64,000 nucleotides of DNA from Polytrichum commune (lineage: Eukaryota; Streptophyta; Polytrichopsida; Polytrichales; Polytrichaceae): NCBI GenBank assembly GCA_950295325.1, contig OX485803.1, positions 58,483,554-58,547,553 on the forward strand, given 5' to 3'. Shown here one piece after another: positions 11,375 through 22,212 of the stretch. The position numbers and the translations under genes were made by a program. Within the stretch, counting starts at the first letter, position 1. Each line of letters begins with the position of its first letter. Under the pieces are notes generated by a model that saw only the letters and a list, made by a program, of their open reading frames with translations, was not told the DNA's origin and ran no database searches.

Positions 11375-12577
11375 CTTGAGATGATTTCTGAGATGATTTC
11401 TGAAACCCTTGTTTGAGATGATTTTTGTTGTCTTGTTGAAACTCAAACCCTTGTCTGAAACCCTCAAACTACCACTTAGAAACCTTCGGTAGGAAACCCT
11501 CACTTACAAACTCTCAGTAAGAAACCCACAATCCAATCAACCCTTATTGTTCCTCACTGCATTCTTGCACTCTTGCATTCCTCAATTCTGGCATCCAATT
11601 CTTGTATCCGATTCTTGCATTCCTTGCTTCACTTGCTTCACTTGCATTACATCTTGCATTTCTTGCTTCACTTGCTTCACATCCTTGCATTCCTTGTTTC
11701 ACTTGTGGGGATTTCTGAGATGTAGTTGCTGGCCGTGTTTGAGATGTAGTTGCTGGCCGCCTCTAAGGAACATGTTCCCGCCTTTTTTTTACAACAGGGT
11801 TTTTAGTTCCTAAACCCTAATATCCCCCCTCCCCAAACCCAACATTACAATTACTAACTACTAACTTATGTATGTAACTAACTAACTTAGCTCCACTCTG
11901 ATGTTCATGAGGTAATGAGTGAATTTGTTGCCCAATGAGAACATTCGAGTATTTTTAATTAATGAGCCGTCTATACATTAATGAGGATTTGCCTTTGCTG
12001 ATGCCTTTGAGCATTTGCTGATGTACCTTGACCTTATTTCAGCCTTTACATTTAAGCTCATTGTGAGGCCAAATCCACCACCCTTAAGCGTCCTAGTCCG
12101 GGTGATGGCTTTGAGAATCACACGTATCTCTTACAACCTTGAACCATGTACAAAGAAAGCATATTGTTTTCACTCATCGTGCTTTATTAATGTTAGCCTC
12201 TTGGCTTGTGCTAGAGGTGGCCTTCTCAAGAGTCCACCCCGCGGCTTTAGCCACACATGCCCTTAAGGACATTCCCCTTGCTCGTTTAACCTTCACTTCT
12301 TTTTTCTTGTCATCGCAAGAGTCTTCCACCTTCTCCATTAATAATGCAAGTGAGTTATTTTGACCGGGAGCTTCAAGTGTTGAAAAACACTTTACTCAAC
12401 GGCTACACACACTCATACAATCCCACACGTAGCACAACTAACCTAATAGGTCTAACTACTTATCCACCCCTAAAGTGGTCTAATGTAATCTAGTTTTTTA
12501 TATGCTAACACCCACTAATTGGGTGTAGCCTTGCTACCCCCTAAATATCCTAATGGTAGTTGGTTGCTAAGCCTCGC
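11375..12577. other. tnpA intron 1: low-complexity pyrimidine-rich DNA, no gene
   Basis: Diverged 'aaaccctt' and 'cttgcattcc/ttgcttcac' words fill 11375-11710, followed by unremarkable sequence. A 'cctaaaccctaa' telobox-like word occurs at about 11809-11820. No coding signal is seen. Confidence 0.5.
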
Positions 12578-13017
12578 AGCTGCAGTCGGCCAAGCCTTCG
12601 GCTACCTAAGTAACCAGAACCTCCAGCTGCAGTCGGCCAAGCCTTCGGCTACCTAAGTAACCAAAACCCCCTAGCAGCAGTTGGCCAAGCCTCGGCTGCC
12701 TAAGTAACCAGAACCTCTAGCTGCAGTCGGCCAAGCCTTCGGTTGCCTAAGTAACCAGAACCTCCTAGCAGCAGTTGGCCAAGCCTTCGGCTGCCTAAGT
12801 AACCAGAACCTCCAGCTGCAGTTGGCCAAGCCTTCAGCTGCCTAAGTAACCAGAACCTCCTAGCAGCAGTTGGCCAAGCCTCGGCTGCCTAAGTAACCAG
12901 AACCTCCAGCTGCAGTCGGCCAAGCCTTCGGCTACTTAAGTAACCAGAACCTCCAGCTGCAGTTGGCCAAGCCTTCGGCTGCCTAAGTAACCAAAACCTC
13001 CTAGCTGCAGTTGGTCA
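12578..13017. repeat. 47-bp minisatellite, about 9.4 units, in tnpA intron 1
   Basis: Units begin (agc-tgcag / agc-agcag) at 12578, 12625, 12673, 12719, 12767, 12814, 12862, 12908, 12955 and 13003, with spacing of 46-48 bp. Each contains a small inverted word pair (gccaagccttcggc) and ends in 'aagtaaccagaacc'. Two unit types differ by 'ctgcagtcgg' versus 'cagcagttgg' and partly alternate, suggesting higher-order growth. Confidence 0.9.
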
Positions 13018-13945
13018 ATACTCAAATACCCGAATGGGTAACCCACCTACTAATTGCACCTTAATACAATCCCCTTAATTCACTAACCAAATGTTTTCTA
13101 AGTTTCTCTTACTCTTTCCTTTTCCTTGCTCCTAATGAACTAATCTAACAAACTAATTTCACTACCTACTAACTAATCAACACGTGCAATCTTAACTTCT
13201 AAGAGCTCACTCACTTGGGAGGCATTGAGAGAGAGAGTTTATCTAATTAACTTCACTAAAAACTAATAACCCACACACGTGGCTCAAGCTCTTAAGAGCT
13301 TGCTCCCTTGAGAGCGCTTGATGGAGAGAGAGAAAAATGAGAGAAAAACACCTTAAGTAGCAAAGAGGGAGAGGGGAAGAGAGGGTGAGAGAGGTGAGGA
13401 TAGGATGAGAGGATTAGCACCTCCAATCACAATCCTTTAACCCTCTCCTTCAAAGTAGGGACTCATCCCCATCCACCAAGCTTCCTTCTTCCTAAACTAC
13501 CAAGGTGGATCCAAAAGTGGGCATTTAACCCGCGGAGCTCACCTTGCTTCACCTTACCCCCTTACTCACATAATCAAGGCATTTTCTTATTGAAATCAAA
13601 CCTTGAATTAACTACACAACACATTCTAATGCCTAAACTTAAATCCACACCACACTTCACTCTTTTTATGTTTTGTGAATAATCATAACACATCAAAGTC
13701 AAACTAAAATTGGTTTCGAAGAGTTAATCACCACATGTGGGCACCATTTTGGGCTCACACTCATACCCAACTCTGATTCACAATGGGGCATTGCTAAAGA
13801 CTTTAGAGCTTGCTAAAGTCTTTCTAATGTGAATATTTGTCTTTCTGATTCACAATGGGGCATGCAATGGACACTAACGATCTTATCAGAAGATTGGCTA
13901 ACATATCAGATTTGACCAACAACGTGTGTTCTTGGCATTGAGTAG
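13018..13945. other. Remaining tnpA intron 1, with a 20-bp repeat flanking a hairpin
   Basis: Mostly unremarkable sequence with a purine-rich GAGAGA tract at about 13325-13395. The 20-mer tctgattcacaatggggcat occurs exactly at 13772-13791 and 13844-13863. Between the copies is a hairpin with AAAGACTTTAG facing CTAAAGTCTTT (13796-13823). The arrangement may be a small insertion with a target duplication or a repair scar. Confidence 0.5.
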
Positions 13946-16693
13946 GTTTCCTTCTATTCATCAACCAATCCTTCAGAAAGCCACCTCAGACCTTGTGAAT
14001 ACCTTTGAACTACAACAAACCTTACCTCGATCAGAGGGTGCTATTGAAGGACTATACACGACTAGACGGAGTAGGCGCTTGAATGCTCTTAGAAATAATA
14101 CCAGTGCGTTGATAGAATCTTCAGAAGACGACAAGAGCAAAGACAAAGATTTTGAAGAAGATCTAGAGAGTTCTAGTAGCTCTACAGAGGATACATCTCC
14201 AGCTCCATCTCCTCCTCCCAAGAAAAAGGTACATTCTAAACCTTAATTTTGTGTCAAACATTAACATTCAACCACTAAAGTATCTTTTGTTTTCAATTGG
14301 GCACTTGTATCTACATGAAATGTCGTGTGTGAATTATGCACTTGTGTAAATTGGGCACTTGTATCAGTCATTTTCCTCCAGGTTAGGAAATATTTGGTAT
14401 TTTTGAGAAATATTTTGTGATTTTGAGAAATATTTGGTGTTTTTGAGTCCCTTTGATGAAATGGAGACCAGTACTAGTATGAGCAATTAAATGTCAGGAA
14501 TTTGAACATGTTGAACAAAGTGTGACTCCACCACTACCTTCATGTAGGATTCTATATAATGTGATCTCCCCTAGTATTTCTTCAAGTGTTTCAGAGACCA
14601 ATTTCTGGAGATGTGCTTGTTTTGGTAACAGAATTTCATGAGCTTGTGGATTCCAAATTGGGTAGAGTTTTAATGTGCAAGAGGTTCAGATTGTAAGGAT
14701 TGTGATGAAATTTAGAGTTGTGCTGCTGGCAGGCATTTGCTGTCACGCATTGAAGAAGTACTACTCTTACCCTTCATGTGTGGGATTTAATCACACCGTT
14801 CTACTTCTTGAAGTATTGAGGGTGAAATCCTCGGATGTTTGCTCGAATTAGAGTTACCTTTTTTTTGTTGTGACACAATTTCATGAGCATCCAAGCACAT
14901 GATCCTCTGTTCCTGAAGTAGTGCTACTTCAAATTTGGGGTAGATGTTTAGAAATCATCATCATCATCGTCATGTGCAAGTGGCTTCCTCTCAAGAGTTT
15001 CAAGTTCTGAGGATTGTGGTGAAACAGAAGTGATCCAAAGAGAGCTATAGTAATTACAATGTTGCATGTGAAGCATCCTGAGCTCATGTGATGAAATGTA
15101 GAGCGGAGGTGTTGTCTGCAGGGATATGAAGAAGTCCATCCTATTTATATACATATATATAAATATATATTTTTATGTATGAGTTACTTCAACTCTCTAG
15201 TTCTTGAGTTGTTGAAACTGTATTAATTGTTTATTTGTATTTTGAATATGTTTTTCCGTCCCTTTCTAGCAAAGTGTGAGAGTCTTTGGAGTCGGAAGGA
15301 GAATATACGTGTCTGCAATTTGAGAGTCCAAGCTAAATTTGCTTTCTATATATTGATTGTAGCTAGCAGACTTTGTCTCACAACATCAATGTAGGTCATG
15401 CACATGTTGTTACTCAACTATGTCTGACAACTGTAGTTTGCAATATGAGAGGCTGTTGAGAGGGCTCTTAGATAGAGTAAATCACTAAGTACGCAACAAA
15501 AATATATGGGTTTATGTAGAGAGCCTCCCATTCTATGAGCTATCTATTGAGCAACTGTATTTGAGTGGTGTGTGGTTGAATGAACTATCTATTGAGCATA
15601 GGTATGTGATTTGTAGGAGGAGCTTCTGCACGTTTGGAAAAAGAGGAGCAAAGTGAAGAATCCTAGAGGAAAAATGGCACCTAACAAAAGAAAAGCACCT
15701 GTGGATCCCCTTGATGGTGAAGATGAAGATAACATGTGGTTGGGAGAATTCGAGCTCGATGAGGACGACAATGAGGAATTTGCTGAGGCCCAACTCCCTC
15801 AACCCCTTCCACAGGTATGCGCCTTCATTTTCAACTAATGTTTTGAACAATTAATGCATAATGAGAGTATATAGTCTGTATAGGTTTAAAGTTTAACATA
15901 ATTACTCTTTGGAAAATGAGATGAACCCTTAGAGCCATCTTGATCAAATTTCCTTGCTTCCAATTCATTGAATTAGCTTTGAGCTTGTCCAATAAGAAAG
16001 AAGGTAGGGGCAGCCTGTCCACTGTAACACCCAAATGGAAAATGCCATCCTTTTATAATCCAGGTAGACGCAGATTGTATCACTGGATGATTCCTCTCGA
16101 TGCTCTCTTTGTCCAGGGATGATGCTCCTCTTTGTGAAATAATAACAAACGAGCAATTCAGTATTATATTAACAATCTGTATCATAACTATGTTTGAGTA
16201 GATGCAACAAGTGCAGCCTCCCCCACAACTTTTGCCCCTCCATCAACTTCAGAATCTTCAAAATCCACAATTGTCGTATCTACTTCAAGCATTGGGACAA
16301 CAACCTACACCCCAACATATAGCATACCCTAGTGTTGGCGAGACTCAAGGCAATGTCCTAGGAGCCTTGTTGGCCGGGTTATTAAATCATGTATGTTTGT
16401 ATATTCTCTTGCTTAAGTAATTGTAAATGATGTTTGCTTAAATATGAGAGTGACCTCTCAGATTTTGTACATTTAGTTAGGTTCTGCAAGTCTTTTTTGT
16501 ACTTCTGGTCACTGAAAACTTTCCCATTTGACAGTGAATTAAGGAGGATTAGGACCCTTAGGCTGTCAGTCATAGGATACTTATTGTAAATGATGTTTGC
16601 TGAAATAATTGTAAATTTCTTTGACCTACTTCATCTACAGTAAATAGGCTACAGTAAATAGGCACCAGCTTAATGAGTTATTGATTTTTGTAG

Positions 16694-17335
16694 GCACCAG
16701 CTCCAGCCATACCTGCACCAACCATGCCAAACATTCAATTTGGCCATGACGAGGATCACGATTTTAGAATTTGCATACTTGGGGAGTCGTCGGCAGAATG
16801 AATTGTTAGGTTGAGAAATCGGAGGCGAAAAATTGAAGCAAATGCACCAGCTGAAGCAATCCTGCGAAAAACAGCAGGGCAAAAACCATATTGGGTGAAA
16901 TGTGATGTTAAAGGATTCCCCACAGGCTCTAGGTTGTATTTGTGGGGATCAGCACTTCGGGGGTATTCCCATGCATTGGATTGCAGCATCGTTGACTTGA
17001 ACAAACAACCTCACACTGCAATTGAAGCCATCAGGCGTCGACTGGATGAGGCATGGGAGTATGTAGACTACAAGCTCCATGATCATGCATTTGAGAAGCA
17101 TTTGAAGCAGATTTTGAAGAACAAGCGACATCTCCTAAAGAATCGCATTGAGGCTAATAAGGAGAGGCCGAAGACCTGCACTCCAGAGCATTGGGAGAAC
17201 ATGAAGTTATTAATTAAACATCCAGAAAAAATAGCTGAGGCTGAGAGGTTGAAGAATGTACGAGGATGCAATCAGACATCATCAGCTCGTGGAGAAGAAT
17301 CCATTCGAGAGTGTTTGGCATGTGAGAGGGATTAT
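16694..17335 (+). pseudogene. tnpA: Transposase_24-like core exon of CACTA-1 tnpA
   Basis: The acceptor GTAG precedes 16694. The end is set at a GTATTA donor (17336), the only nearby donor in phase with the next exon. The core runs from 'RKTAGQKPYWVKCD' through 'HTAIEAIRRRLDEAWEY' to 'CTPEHWENMKLLIKHPEK' and 'ERLKNVRGCNQTSSARGEES'. The W-x-x-h pattern followed by a basic NxxR-Gx-S stretch is what I know from plant Transposase_24 proteins. An in-frame TGA at 16799 interrupts the first third; a CGA arginine codon would restore the frame, so a C-to-T change is likely. Confidence 0.68.
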
Positions 17336-17686
17336 GTATTATATTTTGTTGATTTGTTGAACATTTTTATTTGGACAAAACTTCTAATTATGTGACATTG
17401 TAGGAGGAGGAGCTTGGGAGGATACCAACAAGTGACGAAGTCAATGATGAAATGAAGAGGTTGAGGGCAACCAAAAAACAGAAAACAACTGCCTCAGGGA
17501 TCTCTACAATCTTGCGGGTTCAATTCTTTTCTCTTACTTGTTGAAGTTTGTAATTGCACCTTAATTGTTTGACATTCAGTGATTTTTTCAGTGATTTTTT
17601 CTTCTGTGACTCAGCTGGTCGCTGGAGGCACGATTTAACAAATTTCAGAGTTGCAAAGATGTATGACTGAGTTTTAAATATTTATG

Positions 17687-17890
17687 TTATTTGCATATAT
17701 ACAGATTGTACAGATTTGCATACAGATTGTATACAGATTTGCATAGACGCATATTGCATATATACATATATACTGAGCTATGTTATTTGCATATATACAG
17801 ATTGTACAGATTTGCATACAGATTTGCATAGACGCAGATTGCATATATACATATATACTGAGCTATGTTATTTGCATATATACAGATTGT
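17687..17890. repeat. Tandem repeat of 96 and 85 bp, AT-rich
   Basis: Units start with 'ttatttgcatatatacagat' at 17687, 17783 and 17868 (partial). The second unit lacks about 11 bp. It lies within a tnpA intron. Confidence 0.8.
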
Positions 17891-18529
17891 TAAAGTTTCT
17901 ATAGATAGCTGTAAAGCATAATTTAAGTCAAACCAAAGTCTCTAAGTAAACTAGTAAACTAGGGGTTTTGTTGCAGGACATGCATGTACTGTTAGGTAAG
18001 TGGGCATGTGTAAGGCAATGTGATCAACCATAATCTGAGGTTCTGACTTAGGAGGAGCTGGATGACTTGCAGGAGGTAAATTCAGGGGTTGGTGGAGGTG
18101 AAGGAGCCTCAAATATGGTTTCGGGATATGCTCATGACCCTACTAATCTAGCATTAGAAGGAAGGATCTCAAAAATGGAGAGTAAAATGGATGAGATGCA
18201 CGCAATGTTTACTGCCTTTATAAAGTCAGCAACCCCTAACCCACCTACTATTGTTGTCTCACCTACTAAGATTGTGGATGCCCGGGCCATTGAAGTCGAA
18301 GAAGATAACCAACAAGTGGATTTCACACATGAGGCACCCATCATACAGGTGGACCTTGAGGCAAGAGAGAAGGTGTGTGATACTTAGGTCATTTTTCAGA
18401 ACCACTTTTGTTGTAAAGGGTTCAGCAGAAAACTATATTTCTATTGTTAACTAGTAGTAGTAACCCGAGTATTATATTCTTTGGTAACTTCATACTTATT
18501 GCATATACTTGTAATTTTTTCAAGCAGGT

Positions 18530-19030
18530 TTTTTAAGTTCAGCATGGGTTCAGCATGCTTTTTGGTTCAGCACTTAGTCATGAATGGGTTGAGCATGTTT
18601 TTTATACCCTAACCACTTAGTCATGAATGGTTTTTTCTTGTTAACACTTGTTCATGAATGGGTTCAGCATGCTTTTTAAGGGTTCAACATTTAATCATGA
18701 ATGGTTTTTTCTTCTTAACACATAGTCATGAATGGGTTCAGCCTGCTTTTTAAGGGTTCAACATGTTTTTTAAGGGTTTTGCATTTTGTCATGAATGGTT
18801 TTTTCTTCTTAACACTTAGTCATGAATGGGTTCAGCATGCTTTTTAAGGGTTCAACATGCTTTTTGGTTAAACACCCTTAACAACTTCATCCTTCTACTG
18901 TCCACTTTGGCTGTTAAGGGTTCAGCTGTCCACTTTTGCTGTTAAGGGTGCAGCTATTCACTTTTGTTGTTAAGGGTCCTACTGTCCACTTTTGTTGTTA
19001 ACGGTGCAACATGTTGTTAAGGGTTCAGCA
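18530..19030. repeat. Diverged short tandem repeats in a tnpA intron
   Basis: Words such as 'cttagtcatgaatggg', 'ttcagcatgctttttaa' and 'gggttcaacatg' recur irregularly to about 18870. A second array with a period near 38 bp ('cacttttg.tgttaagggt') follows to about 19010. No coding signal is seen. Confidence 0.7.
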
Positions 19031-19142
19031 TAGACTTGAGGTAGTCAATTGTTTGGTTGGTTGACTAGCAAATTCTATGGTACAAACACATATATGAACC
19101 CTATATATGCTAAGATATTTTTGTATTGGAATATGTGCGCAG

Positions 19143-20060
19143 GAAGCTTCAGAGGCTATGACTGTGTTGGGCATTGCTGCAGCAACAACAAACAATGGGC
19201 CACAAATTTTGAGCAACAATCCTAGCCCTACACAAAGTGGGATTGGACAATCTTCAAGGAGAGCCACACGAGGCAAAACATCTTCTAGTAAAGTAGGAGG
19301 TAGTCGGAACTCACCCAAAAAAAAAAACTACACAACCTCCAAAGCCTGCAATTGTGAAGGAGGTGAGAGAAGATGATTCCTCCCATCACCCTATGATTCG
19401 AACAAGGTCAGCTTCCAAAAAGTTTTTGGTGGTTTTTGAGGTGGAACATGTTCTTTGTAAGATTTTGGGTGATGAACGAAGGAATTTGGGAAGCCTGTGT
19501 GAGAATTATGAGAAGGTCCAAGATAGTATCGTGGCTTTGCGGTGGTCAAGCAATCAACTCATCAAAGATTGTATGTCCAAGTTTTGGTTGCCTTTTACTC
19601 GTCCCTTCCATATGATATGATGTCTGCGATTGTGGATATTTTATTACGTGGCGTATCCGAGAGACCTCTTTTCATTTGGAGTAGGGTAGACTGTGTACAA
19701 ACTAAAATTTCCCACCTTGAGAACCCGGAGACCATGTTGGTTATGAAGGACTTGGAGAAAGTGTACAAACGGGTCAAAGGACCTATGACATTCACTAGGA
19801 GGAACACCATACTTGTAGACTCCAATGTTCTTGAAACCGTTTGTATCCCTTCCGGTAATGTAGTGCACCCTAAGAGATGGGGGAACACAGACTTTGAGAA
19901 GACTTATTTAAGCAGGAAAGTATGGGGCTACCTATTGGGGTTAGATAGATACAATGATGTACTAACGTACACAGGAGCTCATGAGATGGATGGAGAGCCA
20001 AGAATTTCACCAAACCACATGTATTGGAAGGATGTTGCGCCCTTCTGTTATTCATCTTGA
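19143..20060 (+). pseudogene. tnpA: CACTA-1 tnpA exon 8, two frameshifts
   Basis: The exon opens after GCGCAG with 'EASEAMTVLGIAAATTNNG' and runs into a run of eleven A residues (19317-19327); dropping one A joins it to the next open frame ('IRTRSASKKF'). A second frame change lies between about 19560 and 19620, after which a frame reads to 20060 ('MMSAIVDILLRG' to 'ISPNHMYWKD'). I do not recognise a domain here. Either the copy is decayed or the homopolymer is a sequence error. Confidence 0.5.
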
Positions 20061-20248
20061 CTGGTTCATTCTTTACAAGTATATCTTTAAGACTGATTTT
20101 GTGTGTATGTGTGTATCATGCAATCATGTAAATATGTGTGCATGTATGTGTCTCATATACATGTTACTGATTTTGAATATTCACTTATCATTTAGCAAAA
20201 TCATTGTCACTTGAAACTATTATGTGATTTGTTTGTGGATGTATGCAG

Positions 20249-20530
20249 TGGAAGGGGTGTGCAAGTGTGGATATAATGGATCCGAATTTTGGTTTAGTTG
20301 GTCAATGTCAAATTGTAGGTTGTCCAGGTGACAACTACAACGGAGATGAAATTCCAGAGGGATGTTTTAGTGTTTTGGTACACAAAGTGTGGGTACAAGA
20401 TGCAAAGTTGCAATATCCAAACCTTGCAGGGAATCCTCCACAAGTACGGATGAAAGACTCTCAATTTGCACCAATTTTATGGAGAAAAGAGGATCTAGTT
20501 CTTCTTGGTGGACTAGGGAACTCATTGTAG
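20249..20530 (+). CDS. tnpA: CACTA-1 tnpA last exon
   Basis: The acceptor TATGCAG precedes 20249 and a stop ends the frame at 20530. It encodes about 93 residues including 'DPNFGLVGQCQIVGCPGDNY' and 'HKVWVQDAKLQYPN'. It lies just inside the right-end motif array. I do not recognise a named domain; membership of tnpA is inferred from strand, splice phase and position. Confidence 0.5.
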   Translation, partial: WKGCASVDIMDPNFGLVGQCQIVGCPGDNYNGDEIPEGCFSVLVHKVWVQDAKLQYPNLAGNPPQVRMKDSQFAPILWRKEDLVLLGGLGNSL

Positions 20531-20589
20531 ACTGTCATGACTTCATATATAGTAAAGGTCCACATATTTTTTTGTCTACCTAGCCTCAT

Positions 20590-21380
20590 GTTGCAAGTTT
20601 TATTGACTATAATGAAGACTAATCATAGTCTCATGAATGTGTTTGATTGGTTTAAAAGACACAACTTGCCATCTTTTCTTAGTCAATTTGCAAAAGAACC
20701 CAGTGCAATATGCTCCTCTTTGACTATAAGATGTTGTGATGTTGATATTATTTGCACTCCAAGTAGACAAACGACTAGTCAATTATGCCCAACATCATAT
20801 ATCGTACACAAACGATAGTCAATTAACCATATAAGCCATGTTCTTATTGACTAATAAACCCTACCATAATATAGTCAATTACTATACACCAAGTAGTCAA
20901 CAACGCCACAACAAACTATGTTTTATTGACTACGAGTAGTCTATTATGTCTCAGAATGTTTGTCAAGATGAATCATCACGGTAGTTTATTTGACCATCCA
21001 TAGTCTATTTATGTGTGTTTTATTGACTACCCATAGTATAATGTTTGTATGTGATTTGACTACCCATAGTCTAATGTACTTTGTCACTTGTGACTACATG
21101 TAGTCTAATATATCAATGTTTTATTGACTCACTATAGTCTAATGTACTTTGTTGCTTGTGACTACATGTAGTCTAATGTATCAATGTTTTATTGACTGAC
21201 TATAGTCTAATGTAAAGTTCAGAAGCATAGTCTAATGTACATACCTAGCCCATAGTCTAATGTACACCATGTTTTTTAGACTGCGTAACATTTGACTATG
21301 CCTTATTAGACTAACATGAAACGACTAGGAAGTCAAAAAGTATTTGAGTGTTTTGTAAACTCAACGAAGTTATATGTCCA
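20590..21380. promoter_or_regulatory. CACTA-1 right subterminal repeat array
   Basis: Copies of the 14-bp motif GACTANNNNTAGTC or close variants lie at 20928-20941, 20992-21005, 21058-21071, 21092-21105, 21126-21139, 21160-21173 and 21194-21207, many followed by 'taatgta'. Two are perfect palindromes (GACTACATGTAGTC). The last five sit at a regular spacing of 34 bp. The regularity and symmetry suggest binding of a dimeric TnpA-type protein. Confidence 0.8.
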
Positions 21381-21388
21381 GTCATATA

Positions 21389-21408
21389 AACAGTGATTTG
21401 TAGTAGTG
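21389..21408 (-). repeat. CACTA-1 right terminal inverted repeat
   Basis: Read on the minus strand it starts CACTACTACAAATCACTG, and it is followed by TTT at 21409-21411. Confidence 0.85.
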
Positions 21409-21411
21409 TTT

Positions 21412-22179
21412 TCTATAAATGGATGACAAGTTGAGCATAGACCCTCAAAAAAAGTCTATAGTCATGTTCCCCATTCAAAACATAGTACTAATCCAATTTT
21501 AGAATATTGGTTTGGACTCTTTATGATGAAGTTATGGTTGGTCAAAGTTTCATAGTCTTCGTCATGTGGAAAATTCCCATCCCCTTGGGCAACGTGAAAA
21601 CAATTTTGGGTTTGCCCATTTATCTGCCCGGATTCTTTTGGGCAACACCAATAATTTCCTACCCACCCCGCCCCATCAATAATTCATCTTTCTACATATA
21701 ATACCTATTAAATAACATCTCACATGCAATTATCTCCAAATTACTTTACATATTACATCATGTGTGTGTGTGTGTAGATATATATATCCAACGTCAAAAG
21801 CACCCTTGCATGGTACAAATACCTCCATCCTTCTCATTTACATTCATTTTATACATGTTGCCGAATTTAGGCAATGGAAGTTTAGTTGTTTGTTGAATAA
21901 TGTTATGACCTGAGACTATGTCTAAAAGTAAATCCACTGAAAATCATTTATTATATAAATCTTGTAAATGAGAAAGAAATTAAAAACTAAAATGAAAGGA
22001 AGTTGAAAACTAGAACATTACCAATATTACCAACAATACCAACATTAGAGTGAAGTTTCAGATTACACGAGGTGTACACTCTTCTATGTAATGTCCATGA
22101 CGGGATACGGAAATAGGGCAAAGTGATTCTCGGGTACTGTATACTTTGTCATTCAGCAAAGTGCTTCCTATGCTAGTAA
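21412..22179. other. Intergenic spacer between CACTA-1 and CACTA-2
   Basis: No gene is seen. A (TG)n tract of about 15 bp at 21761-21775 is followed by 'atatatata'. Confidence 0.5.
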
Positions 22180-22182
22180 CCT

Positions 22183-22212
22183 CACTATAAGAAACCCGTG
22201 TTTTTTGTGATG
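22183..22212 (+). repeat. CACTA-2 left terminal inverted repeat (30 bp)
   Basis: It matches the inverted right end at 42976-43005 at 29 of 30 positions and is preceded by CCT. Confidence 0.92.

Larger units (their letters stand above)
10346..20530 (+). pseudogene. tnpA: CACTA-1 tnpA-like gene (Transposase_24 family), nine predicted exons, broken
   Basis: Predicted exons with matching phases: 10346-10455 ('MAEGEEVHAYEHLRRQK' start), 13946-14228, 15617-15814, 16202-16390, 16694-17335, 17404-17517, 18052-18372, 19143-20060 and 20249-20530. The protein would be basic and acidic in blocks, with a Ser/Pro/Lys-rich N-terminal part, Gln/Pro-rich exon 4, a Transposase_24-type core in exon 5, and a coiled-coil-like 'GRISKMESKMDEMHAMFTAF' segment in exon 7. 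Damage: a TGA at 16799-16801, a +1 shift in an A11 run at 19317-19327, and another frame change near 19560-19620. Intron 1 is 3.5 kb and contains tandem repeats. The family is thought to bind element ends; that role is inferred. Exons 6 and 8-9 are the least certain. Confidence 0.7.
4684..21408. mobile_element. CACTA-1: complete CACTA (En/Spm) DNA transposon, 16.7 kb
   Basis: The left end begins CACTACAACAAAACCATGG at 4684. The right end, read inward on the minus strand from 21408, begins CACTACTACAAATCACTGT, agreeing at about 15 of the first 19 positions. Both ends are flanked by TTT (4681-4683 and 21409-21411), the 3-bp target duplication expected of CACTA elements. Inside are two divergent genes: a Tnp2-type transposase (tnpD) on the minus strand and a Transposase_24-type gene (tnpA-like) on the plus strand. 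Palindromic subterminal repeats occupy both ends. Stops and frameshifts in both genes suggest it is no longer autonomous, although its ends look mobilisable in trans. A TTT duplication is weak evidence on its own; the inverted ends, the matching motif arrays and the gene layout carry the call. Confidence 0.9.

Noticed and set aside
10680-11480. Interstitial telomere array suggested by many AAACCCT-like words
   Set aside because: The words sit in a 185-bp unit and mostly read aaaccctt; there is no tandem CCCTAAA run. Only one short telobox-like word at about 11809-11820 fits.
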